Positions 1-5,528 of a stretch of 6,350 nucleotides of DNA are shown piece by piece (positions within the stretch are counted from its first letter, which is position 1; each line of letters starts with the position of its first letter). Below the pieces are notes generated by a model that saw only the letters and a program-made list of their open reading frames with translations, searched no databases and had not been told where the DNA came from. The translations under genes and the position numbers were made by a program. Origin of the DNA: Oscillospiraceae bacterium (GTDB lineage: Bacteria > Bacillota > Clostridia > Oscillospirales > Acutalibacteraceae). The DNA lies in assembly GCA_003517915.1 (NCBI GenBank), contig DOZQ01000157.1:4038-10387 (forward strand). The letters are read 5' to 3'.

Positions 1-2201
1 AATCCCTCGCTTTTAATTACGATGTGGTTTCCTGCGTCCTCGGCTATCAGCGTCTGCTGCGGCATGTGAGCCGCACGTCTGCGCGGCTGCACGTCCAGTT
101 CGAACTGTGCGAAGGCCATTTCCTCTCCGTCGCTCGTCCAGAGATTGTCGCCCAGCTGCTTAAAGCAGATGCGGATAAAACAGCGACCGTCCCCCGGTAT
201 TTCATAATCGAGAAAAATCGTTTCGCTGCGCCCCGGCGGAATGGGCAGCGCGCCCAAGCTTCCGCTTTTTACCACTTTGCCGTAGCGGGTAAGCTCCCAG
301 ACGCATTCAAACCGCGAAAGATAAATAAAATCATAGAGATTGGTGATTTTAAACTCGCCCATGACCAGATCAAGCGCTTCTATTTTCACAGGCTGTATCG
401 CCGTTTTAAGCTCCTTGAGCCCGGGGTGCGGCCTGCGCTCGGTACTCATAAGCCCGTCTGCGCACATTGCGCCGTCGTTGGGCCGGTCGCCAAAATCCCC
501 GCCGAAGGCGTATTTTGCCCTTCGGTCGTGGGTATGGCCTTGCAGCAGCAGATGATCTCCCCATTCCCATATGAAAGCGCCAAAAAAGCGCGGATTTTTA
601 TATATTGCCTCCCAATATTCCCGAAGCCCTCCGGGGCCGTTGCCCGATGCGCGCGCATAGGCACACAGCATGAGCGGCCTTGGATCCCCGCCTGCGCAAT
701 AATCCTCACACCAGCGCGGAGACTCATACATACGGCTGACTATTTCCAGCTCGCGGGGCGTTTCTATATCGGCGGCATGGGATGAAAATCCACCTTCGTA
801 ATGTATCAGCCGCGACGGATCTTCATATCTGAGCCAGTTTATAGCCTTTTTCAAGTTGCAGCCGTAGCCCGCCTCGCTGCCGAGCGACCAGATAACCACG
901 CTCGCACGGTTTTTGTCCCTCTCGGCCATACGGCTCACACGGTCAAGAACCGCCTCCTCCCACTCGGGGTCGTCGGCAATGAGATTATAGTCCGGGAGCC
1001 AGCCGCCTATGCCGAAAACGCCGCCGCAGTTAAGATCCGCCTCGTCTATGACATACAGGCCGTATTTGTCGCAAAGCCCCAAAAAGCGCGGGTCGGGCGG
1101 ATAATGAGCCGTGCGCACCGCGTTTATGTTGTTGCGTTTCATAAGCATAAGGTCGCGCACCATGTTTTCTTCGCTTACCACGTATCCGGTTTTAGCGTCG
1201 AATTCATGGCGGTTCACGCCCTTTAGCTTAACCGCCCTGCCGTTTATTTTAAACAGCCCCTCGTCGATCCTGACTTCTCTTATCCCCACCCGCTCGGGAA
1301 TAAACTCACCGGCGTATTCGAGCATGACAGTATAGAGTTCGGGGGTCTCGGCGCTCCACAGCAAGGGTGATTCCACCGTAAAAACCGCCTGGCCATAAAT
1401 ATCCGGCGCTCTTTTTTCCAGCACGACCCCCTCGGGATTATAAAGGGTGATCACAGAATCCTCCGGGTTTATGCCGTCCAGATGCACGGTGATATCCGCC
1501 GCCCTGTAATCAGGAGTAAGCGCGGCGGTCACCTTATAGTCCCTGATGTGGCCTCTGGGGCGGTGAAGCAGGTAAACCTCCCTGAAAATCCCCGACAGAC
1601 GCCATTTATCCTGGCTTTCAAGGTAGCTGCCATCGCACCACTTGAGCACCACGGCGGCTACGCGGTTGACGCCCGGTGAAAGATATTCGCCTATATTAAA
1701 CTCCCGCATGTTATGGGAGCCCTGTGAATATCCTACAAATTTGCCGTTTATGTAAAGATAAAGGCAGGAGTCGACCCCCTCGAACACAATCGTCCGTGAA
1801 AAGCCCTCGTAAGCCTCGTCTATTTTAATGTCTCTCAGATATACCCCCGCGGGCGTATCCTCCGGCACATATGGGGGATCATAGGGAAAAGGATACCGAC
1901 GGCTCAGATACTGCGGCAGGTCATAGCCGCCAAGCTGCCAGTTGGAGGGGACTTCGGTCTGCCGCATGTCGTGAAGCTCGTATTCCTTGGATAAAATATT
2001 TTCCGGTATATCGCCCGCGCGGTCAAAATAGGCGAACGACCACTTGCCCGACAAACTTACAAACCGGTCAGACTTTTCTCTCATCTGATTATACGCTTCC
2101 ATCGACGAGCCGAACGGGATATAGTAAGCGCGCGGCTTTTCACAGCCCACGTGCGGCGTTTTCAGATTCTGATGATAATTTTGCAGCTCCATCTCCATCA
2201 T
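1..2201 (-). CDS. LacZ-type glycoside hydrolase family 2 protein with degenerate active site (partial, C-terminus beyond window)
   Basis: The frame is open for 733 codons from ATG 2201 to the left edge; E. coli LacZ has about 1023 residues, so roughly the last 290 lie outside. Domain order is as in LacZ: jelly-roll sugar-binding domain (about 40-210, with VPSNWQLGGYD, NGKFVGYSQGS, DGSYLESQDKWRLSGIF), Ig-like sandwich (about 215-318), TIM barrel (about 320-600, with KGVNRHEFD, NAVRTAHYPPDPRF, YVIDEADLNCGG, VIWSLGSEAGYG, RPLMLCAYARASGN, FIWEW, GGDFGDRPND), then a second Ig-like domain. No signal peptide, so probably cytoplasmic. Acid/base E443 (E. coli E461) is kept, but the nucleophile position is A514, the Mg ligands are N391 and G393, and the Asn before the acid/base is S442. 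beta-Galactosidase activity is therefore doubtful. In-frame ATGs at 2201, 2198 and 2192 are all possible starts; GGGAG at 2207-2203 is 1, 4 and 10 nt before them, so the start is uncertain by up to three codons. Residue numbers use 2201. Family assignment is certain; function is not. Confidence 0.93.
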   Translation of the reverse strand, partial: MMEMELQNYHQNLKTPHVGCEKPRAYYIPFGSSMEAYNQMREKSDRFVSLSGKWSFAYFDRAGDIPENILSKEYELHDMRQTEVPSNWQLGGYDLPQYLSRRYPFPYDPPYVPEDTPAGVYLRDIKIDEAYEGFSRTIVFEGVDSCLYLYINGKFVGYSQGSHNMREFNIGEYLSPGVNRVAAVVLKWCDGSYLESQDKWRLSGIFREVYLLHRPRGHIRDYKVTAALTPDYRAADITVHLDGINPEDSVITLYNPEGVVLEKRAPDIYGQAVFTVESPLLWSAETPELYTVMLEYAGEFIPERVGIREVRIDEGLFKINGRAVKLKGVNRHEFDAKTGYVVSEENMVRDLMLMKRNNINAVRTAHYPPDPRFLGLCDKYGLYVIDEADLNCGGVFGIGGWLPDYNLIADDPEWEEAVLDRVSRMAERDKNRASVVIWSLGSEAGYGCNLKKAINWLRYEDPSRLIHYEGGFSSHAADIETPRELEIVSRMYESPRWCEDYCAGGDPRPLMLCAYARASGNGPGGLREYWEAIYKNPRFFGAFIWEWGDHLLLQGHTHDRRAKYAFGGDFGDRPNDGAMCADGLMSTERRPHPGLKELKTAIQPVKIEALDLVMGEFKITNLYDFIYLSRFECVWELTRYGKVVKSGSLGALPIPPGRSETIFLDYEIPGDGRCFIRICFKQLGDNLWTSDGEEMAFAQFELDVQPRRRAAHMPQQTLIAEDAGNHIVIKSEG

Positions 2202-2212
2202 TCTCCCTATAG

Positions 2213-2236
2213 AAAAAAAGCGCCCGAAAAGGCGCT
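2213..2236 (-). terminator. Rho-independent terminator in the leader of the GH2 gene
   Basis: Read on the minus strand, AGCGCC (2236-2231) pairs with GGCGCT (2224-2219). A further U-G pair closes a UUUC tetraloop, and six more Ts follow (2218-2213). The hairpin is 133 nt past the spoVS stop and its T-tract ends about 11 nt before the first GH2 ATG. It could simply end the spoVS transcript, or act as an attenuator for GH2. Any GH2 promoter must lie upstream of or inside it, because no room remains downstream. Confidence 0.8.
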
Positions 2237-2265
2237 ACTATATAAAGCCATAAGTCACAGCGCCC
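2219..2265 (-). promoter_or_regulatory. Possible terminator/antiterminator switch upstream of the GH2 gene
   Basis: The seven bases AGCGCCC (plus strand) occur twice, at 2219-2225 and 2259-2265. On the minus-strand transcript both give GGGCGCU, and either can pair with AGCGCC at 2236-2231. Pairing with the downstream copy makes the terminator. Pairing with the upstream copy makes an alternative stem, extendable to about 10 bp by G-U and A-U pairs, with a loop of about 22 nt, which would block the terminator. This mutually exclusive geometry is typical of attenuators. No ligand, leader peptide or RAT-like protein site was recognised, and the coincidence of a short GC repeat is possible. Confidence 0.4.
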
Positions 2266-2310
2266 CTCAAACGTTCAGTAAACTCGCTTTATACCAAATA
2301 TCAGGCTTTG

Positions 2311-2338
2311 ACTATATAACCAATGACTGTAATACCAA
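2311..2338 (-). promoter_or_regulatory. Candidate sigma-A promoter for the GH2 gene
   Basis: On the minus strand TTGGTA (2338-2333) and TATAGT (2316-2311) are separated by 16 bp. Each box departs modestly from consensus (4/6 and 5/6). Transcription would start near 2304, giving a leader of about 100 nt that contains the terminator hairpin. The region is AT-rich, so chance matches are likely. Confidence 0.35.
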
Positions 2339-2368
2339 GCGGAAAACGTATGAGGCCATTTTTGTTTA

Positions 2369-2629
2369 TTATCTGACCTCTACAATCAGCTTTATCGCGG
2401 TCCGGTCTTCGCCGTCAATAGTCACGTTCGCGAACGCTGGCACACAAATAAGATCGATGCCGGCCGGGGCAAGATATCCCCTGGCGATGGCTACCGATTT
2501 AACCGCCTGATTGGCGGCTCCGGCACCGACGGCCTGAACCTCGACCACTCCGTATTCCCTGATAACCCCCGCGATAGCGCCGGCCACAGAGTTCGGAACG
2601 GATTTTGAAGAAACCTTTAAAATTTCCAT
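2369..2629 (-). CDS. spoVS: Stage V sporulation protein S (SpoVS)
   Basis: This 86-residue protein is close to Bacillus SpoVS along its whole length, with the family landmarks MEILKVSSKSVPNSVAGAIAG, a central VQAVGAGAANQAVKSVAIARGYLAP segment and the C-terminal CVPAF...GEDRTAIKLIVE. SpoVS is a small Alba-like-fold protein; in B. subtilis its loss blocks sporulation at stage V, affecting coat assembly and heat resistance, and homologues also occur outside spore formers. It is expected to be cytoplasmic and probably binds nucleic acid; the molecular role is not settled. ATG 2629 is the only sensible start, with GGGAG at 2644-2640 ten bases upstream. It lies 181 nt downstream of ymdB in the same orientation, as in the ymdB-spoVS pairing of Bacillus, but has its own good promoter candidate. 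The length is normal and no key position looks altered. Confidence 0.97.
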   Translation of the reverse strand: MEILKVSSKSVPNSVAGAIAGVIREYGVVEVQAVGAGAANQAVKSVAIARGYLAPAGIDLICVPAFANVTIDGEDRTAIKLIVEVR

Positions 2630-2719
2630 ACTGCAGTCACTCCCGTTATGTTCTAAAGATGAAATTTACTGAATTTTTCAAAGTCGAATGAAAAAAATAA
2701 GTAAACTGTATCCGTCATT

Positions 2720-2748
2720 ACTATACTACAAAAAATTGCACTATGCAA
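2720..2748 (-). promoter_or_regulatory. Sigma-A-type promoter for spoVS
   Basis: On the minus strand TTGCAT (2748-2743) and TATAGT (2725-2720) are separated by exactly 17 bp. The predicted start near 2713 gives a 5' UTR of about 84 nt. It lies in the 181-nt gap after ymdB, so spoVS can be transcribed independently. B. subtilis spoVS uses sigma-H; I did not find a convincing sigma-H site here. Confidence 0.6.
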
Positions 2749-2810
2749 CACATTATTTCACTGCCGCCGCCGAATTCTCGTTATATCAAACAACAAAATG
2801 AAAAGCGGCT

Positions 2811-3596
2811 TTATTTGATACTTACCCGCTCTGCTCCGACGGTTTTGCCGGATGCGGAATCGACGGTAAAAATACAGCCGTCCATTTGAACCGGCGCGTC
2901 TTCATAATCAAAACGAACCGGCATTTTTGTTCGCATTTTATGAATAGCAAGCTCCGGCTTTACCCCAAGCACCGAATCTGCCGGCCCGGTCATGCCAATG
3001 TCGGTTATATAGCCCGTTCCCCACGGCAAAACCTGTGCGTCGGCGGTTGCCACATGGGTATGTGTCCCAAACAGTACTGATACCCTGCCGTCAAGATAAA
3101 AGCCCACGGCGCGCTTTTCGGCGGTCGCCTCGGCGTGGAAATCCACGACTGTATATTTCGCGCCCTCCTCCTTCGCCAAAGCGAGCAGCCTGTCGGCCGT
3201 TTCAAACGGGCAGGCGAGATTTTCCATAAAAACCGTGCCCATAATATTCATCACCGCGAGCCTGTACCTGCCCTTGTCCACAATGCAAATCCCCTTTCCC
3301 GGCACCTCGGCGGGATAATTCGCGGGTCTTAGCAAAAAGGAATTTGAGTCAAGCTCGTCATAGATTTCTTTTCTGCGCAGCACATGGTTGCCCGTGGTAA
3401 TCACATCCACTCCGCTTTCCATCAGATGTGCGGCTGAGGCCGGCAGAATACCGTTGCCGTCGGCGGAATTTTCACCGTTGGCTATAACAATGTCAATACC
3501 TTTTAATTTTTTAAAATGCGGCAGATGCCGCCTTATAAACCCGCATCCGGCCGATCCGACGACGTCGCCGATTGCCAGCACCTGAATATAATTCAC
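2811..3596 (-). CDS. ymdB: YmdB-family metallophosphoesterase (2',3'-cyclic nucleotide phosphodiesterase)
   Basis: This is a calcineurin-like phosphoesterase of the YmdB family, which in B. subtilis hydrolyses 2',3'-cAMP in the cytoplasm and affects the switch between motility and biofilm. With the GTG start at 3596 it has 261 residues, matching the family (about 264). A longer frame to 3674 would add 26 residues before the conserved beta strand and overlap the upstream gene. GAGGA at 3612-3608 lies 11 nt before the GTG, which is slightly long. Metal and catalytic motifs are present: GDVVGS (D11), NGEN (E42, N43), GNH (N70, H71), DFHAEATAEK (H154) and GTHTHVATAD (H179, H181), then GYITDIGMTGP. 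One oddity is GNHVLRRKEI where the family usually has GNHxWD(K)KEI. The gene lies 29 nt after the membrane-protein gene and upstream of spoVS. The usual neighbour rny is not in the window. Confidence 0.94.
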   Translation of the reverse strand: MNYIQVLAIGDVVGSAGCGFIRRHLPHFKKLKGIDIVIANGENSADGNGILPASAAHLMESGVDVITTGNHVLRRKEIYDELDSNSFLLRPANYPAEVPGKGICIVDKGRYRLAVMNIMGTVFMENLACPFETADRLLALAKEEGAKYTVVDFHAEATAEKRAVGFYLDGRVSVLFGTHTHVATADAQVLPWGTGYITDIGMTGPADSVLGVKPELAIHKMRTKMPVRFDYEDAPVQMDGCIFTVDSASGKTVGAERVSIK

Positions 3597-3625
3597 AGAA
3601 TGATTTTTCCTCACAATCTCCCGGA

Positions 3626-4177
3626 TCAAAAAAATGTATTTATTAAAACGACAATCAGCGCTATTATCGCGCACATCACAAGAAACCCAAGCCCCGCAAT
3701 AAGCAGCCTTGAAAAACTGAACGGAACGTCCCCGGACGCGAACCTTTGCCCGGCGTTTTCCGGGTTCTGCCCGCTTTCTTTTGCCTGAATGATCCCCGCA
3801 CCGGTTCGCCCGTCAATAATCTCCGAAATCTCATCGCGGTCGGCGGAGGCGCTGGGCAACTCCTTTTGAACCTCGGGGACACCGTAATAGTCCAGCTTGT
3901 GCATGTTGAGATCAGGCATGCCGCGTTCCTTCATGACATCCTCGTACACCAGCTTGTCGAAGTCGTCCTTGCCTTTGCTGTGCGATTCGGAAAAATGCTC
4001 CTCATGCCGGAATATTTCCGGGTTTTCGCCTCCCGGCTCAGCTCCCCGCGCAGAATATCCCGCCTTGGGCTTCGCTTTCTTAGTGCTCGATTTTTTACGC
4101 GCGTATTTTTCGGATTTTCGCTGCTTGAGCTCCTCCGAGGGCCGATAAATATTTTTCTTCCCGTCTGATGTTTTCAT
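3626..4177 (-). CDS. Hypothetical protein with basic N-terminus and single C-terminal membrane segment
   Basis: I do not recognise this 183-residue protein. Residues about 8-38 are rich in Lys and Arg (EELKQRKSEKYARKK and following). The middle (about 50-135) is charged, probably loosely folded, and contains LNMHKLDYYGVPEVQKE. Residues about 158-181 form one strongly hydrophobic helix (LLIAGLGFLVMCAIIALIVVLI) ending two or three residues before the C-terminus. With no signal peptide it should be tail-anchored, with the bulk in the cytoplasm. ATG 4177 is chosen over GTG 4195 because AGGGA and GGTGG lie just upstream of it, while the GTG lacks a recognisable SD. It lies 29 nt upstream of ymdB and is probably co-transcribed; in Bacillus that place is held by the membrane-anchored RNase Y gene. 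No similarity to RNase Y (no KH or HD domain) is visible. That it is a real gene is likely: it is long, the membrane segment is clear, and it fits the operon. Confidence 0.75.
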   Translation of the reverse strand: MKTSDGKKNIYRPSEELKQRKSEKYARKKSSTKKAKPKAGYSARGAEPGGENPEIFRHEEHFSESHSKGKDDFDKLVYEDVMKERGMPDLNMHKLDYYGVPEVQKELPSASADRDEISEIIDGRTGAGIIQAKESGQNPENAGQRFASGDVPFSFSRLLIAGLGFLVMCAIIALIVVLINTFF

Positions 4178-4230
4178 GCATCCACCATCCCTCACTAAAG
4201 CCGCAGACCGATATCCGGACTGTTATCGCT

Positions 4231-4257
4231 TATATACTATATATCAGTATATACTAT
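4231..4257. repeat. 10-bp direct repeat in AT-rich promoter region of the membrane-protein/ymdB operon
   Basis: TATATACTAT occurs at 4231-4240 and again at 4248-4257, starts 17 bp apart. TATATACT (4231-4238) and AGTATATA (4246-4253) also form an inverted repeat. On the minus strand the block offers several -10-like sequences (TATACT, TATAGT, TATATA), about 55-80 nt before the ATG at 4177. A promoter here is likely, but I cannot choose a -35 box; TTTCAA 17 bp before TATACT is weak. The repeats could be tandem protein-binding sites or just low-complexity sequence. Confidence 0.45.
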
Positions 4258-4275
4258 TTCATCGCCAATTGAAAG

Positions 4276-4300
4276 CCCCCAAAAATACAATTTTTGGGGG
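4276..4300. terminator. Perfect hairpin, possible terminator of spoIID transcript
   Basis: CCCCCAAAAA (4276-4285) and TTTTTGGGGG (4291-4300) form a perfect 10-bp stem around a 5-base loop (4286-4290). It lies about 100 nt past the spoIID stop and about 100 nt before the next gene. The U-tract is inside the stem and only CTTTC follows on the minus strand, so it is not a textbook terminator. It may still end spoIID transcription or shield an RNA end. Confidence 0.5.
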
Positions 4301-4324
4301 GACAAAACTTATAGGTTTAGTGTT

Positions 4325-4352
4325 GTAGGGACGCGATATGTCGTGTCCCTGC
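4325..4352. repeat. REP-like imperfect palindrome between spoIID and the membrane-protein gene
   Basis: GTAGGGACGCGA (4325-4336) pairs with TCGTGTCCCTGC (4341-4352) around the loop TATG: 12 positions, two of them G-T wobbles. No T-tract follows on either strand, so it is not an intrinsic terminator. Compensating wobble pairs and the GTAGGGAC...GTCCCT pattern resemble dispersed intergenic palindromes found in many bacterial genomes. Only one copy lies in this window, so its repeat status is inferred. Confidence 0.45.
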
Positions 4353-4403
4353 AGGGCGAAGAGTAATTTTTCCGACAGGGTGGCCGCCCATACCAAGCCG
4401 GGC

Positions 4404-5426
4404 TTATTCGGCGTTCACGTCATAATCCTCGATTTCACAGCCGATATAATACCATTTAAGTATGTCCTCATAGCTACTGCCCTGCTCCGCCATGGTCTTA
4501 GCGCCGAACTGGCTCATGCCGACGTCATGCCCGTATCCCCGCACGGTAAAGGTAAAAGCATCCTCCACATAGGCCAGGTCAAAATTGGCCGAGCGCAGCG
4601 AATAGGCCGAACGCATCTGCTGACCGGTCACTGTCTGCCCACCCAGAGTATAACTTACCACCATTCCCGATTCGCTGCGCTCCGGATCGCTGAGAAACGC
4701 GGCGGGATCCTCCCCCTCCAGTGTTATATCCAGCGCCGCCGCTTTTTCTTTGAATTCGTCCAGTGTGTAGCTCACTGTGGTCAAATAGCCGGGCGCCAAA
4801 AGATCCCCCACGCTTTCAACCGGCTGAAGATAAGGCACCTCCGTGCCCCAAACGGCGGCGGCTGATTCGGTTTTCCCCGAAGAAATTGCGTAATAGGCCG
4901 CGTTGATTATGCCCCCTTCATAGACCAGCGCCTTGTTCTTTACGCTCTCTATAAGCGCGGTGATACGTGCGGCGTGTTCTTCATATTTTTCTCCCCATTT
5001 TTCTTTTGCCTGCTCCTTTGTGATATAGCCCTGATGGGTAGACGGATTGTCGCTGAGATCCGCGCCCTTCAGCTCCTCCGACGGATTTCCCCTCTGCCGC
5101 TTTTTCTGATAGCACGCGGAGGTATAAGCGGCGACCGCCTGCGCCTTTATTGCCTCATCGGGATAATCCGGAGGGATCTCGCAGGCGATTACTCCAAAAA
5201 GGTATTCCTGCGCCGAAAGCTCTGCGGTTTTATCCTCTTCGGTCAAATAAACAATGAAATCCGTCTCAGCCATGCTTTCGCCACTCTGAATGTCCGAAAC
5301 ATCCGCCGGCGCGGACGAGGGGAGCGACTCTAAAGCGTCCTGCGGTCTTTCTCCCACTGCGGTGATAGGAATAACCAGCAGGCATACTATCATAAATATT
5401 ATAAGTACGAGATAAAAATTTTTCAT
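4404..5426 (-). CDS. spoIID: Stage II sporulation protein D (SpoIID) lytic transglycosylase
   Basis: SpoIID is a membrane-anchored lytic transglycosylase. With SpoIIP and SpoIIM it degrades peptidoglycan during engulfment of the forespore, and it is normally made in the mother cell. This copy has 340 residues (B. subtilis about 343). A signal anchor (about 3-24, FYLVLIIFMIVCLLVIPITAV) is followed by a Ser/Pro/Asp-rich linker and the SpoIID domain from about 55. The segment YLFGVIACEIPPDYPDEAIKAQAVAAYTSA carries the expected catalytic Glu (E83). STHQGYIT (H131 in the region of the family's metal site), AISSGKTESAAAVWG and the C-terminal GYGHDVGMSQFGA (297-309) are also typical. ATG 5426 is chosen, with GGAG at 5439-5436 nine bases upstream; a TTG at 5468 would add 14 unlikely residues. 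It is divergent from citrate synthase. A sigma-E promoter, usual for this gene, is not obvious. SpoIIP and SpoIIM are not in the window. Confidence 0.93.
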   Translation of the reverse strand: MKNFYLVLIIFMIVCLLVIPITAVGERPQDALESLPSSAPADVSDIQSGESMAETDFIVYLTEEDKTAELSAQEYLFGVIACEIPPDYPDEAIKAQAVAAYTSACYQKKRQRGNPSEELKGADLSDNPSTHQGYITKEQAKEKWGEKYEEHAARITALIESVKNKALVYEGGIINAAYYAISSGKTESAAAVWGTEVPYLQPVESVGDLLAPGYLTTVSYTLDEFKEKAAALDITLEGEDPAAFLSDPERSESGMVVSYTLGGQTVTGQQMRSAYSLRSANFDLAYVEDAFTFTVRGYGHDVGMSQFGAKTMAEQGSSYEDILKWYYIGCEIEDYDVNAE

Positions 5427-5435
5427 AGCCGCCGT

Positions 5436-5439
5436 CTCC
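5436..5439 (-). promoter_or_regulatory. Ribosome binding site deciding the spoIID start
   Basis: GGAG on the minus strand lies nine bases before ATG 5426. The alternative TTG at 5468 has no SD and would put 14 polar residues before the signal anchor, so this site fixes the start. Confidence 0.7.
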
Positions 5440-5451
5440 GTTTCCGTTATC

Positions 5452-5480
5452 TTGACTTTACCGCGCAATTAGTATAAAAT
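5452..5480 (+). promoter_or_regulatory. Sigma-A promoter for citrate synthase
   Basis: TTGACT (5452-5457) and TAAAAT (5475-5480) are separated by 17 bp. TATAAA at 5473-5478 is an alternative -10 with a 15-bp spacer. The start would be near 5487, giving a leader of about 42 nt ending in a strong SD. The -10 box overlaps that of the opposing spoIID promoter. Confidence 0.6.
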
Positions 5481-5498
5481 GAAATGAATTATTGTCTT
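5471..5498 (-). promoter_or_regulatory. Candidate promoter for spoIID
   Basis: On the minus strand AAGACA (5498-5493) and TATACT (5476-5471) are separated by 16 bp. The boxes look like sigma-A. A sigma-E pair was looked for and not found at proper spacing, although TATAC could double as part of a poor sigma-E -10. The start would be near 5464, giving a leader of about 38 nt. Confidence 0.4.
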
Positions 5499-5510
5499 AA
5501 AATACCGCTC

Positions 5511-5519
5511 AAGGAGGTG
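5511..5519 (+). promoter_or_regulatory. Strong ribosome binding site of citrate synthase
   Basis: AAGGAGGTG is a near-complete match to the 3' end of 16S rRNA. It ends nine bases before ATG 5529, which fixes the start and suggests high translation. Confidence 0.85.
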
Positions 5520-5528
5520 CCGAATATT

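Noticed and set aside
24..1226. Plus-strand open frames of 253 aa (24-785) and 141 aa (801-1226) opposite the GH2 gene
   Set aside because: They are antisense to a clearly conserved coding frame, have no recognisable motif and no SD, and arise from GC-biased codon positions of the GH2 gene.
1..2201. GH2 gene as a pseudogene
   Set aside because: The reading frame is continuous over 733 codons and motif spacing to LacZ is exact; loss is confined to active-site positions, which is not the pattern of random decay. The unseen C-terminus could still be broken.
2151..2510. Plus-strand 119-aa open frame spanning the GH2 start, its leader and the 3' part of spoVS
   Set aside because: It runs antisense through two conserved genes and a terminator and shows no family motif or SD.
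2757..2815. Terminator after ymdB from GCCGC near the stop and GGCGGC at about 2761-2771
   Set aside because: The loop would be over 30 nt and no T-tract follows, so it is not a convincing intrinsic terminator.
3597..3674. Upstream ATG start for ymdB at 3674 (287 aa)
   Set aside because: It would add 26 residues absent from the family before the first beta strand and overlap the upstream gene by 49 nt. GTG 3596 gives family length, an SD and a 29-nt gap.
3746..4168. Plus-strand 140-aa open frame opposite the membrane-protein gene
   Set aside because: The minus frame has a coherent basic region, a membrane helix, operon spacing and an SD; the plus frame has none of these and begins inside the opposite gene.
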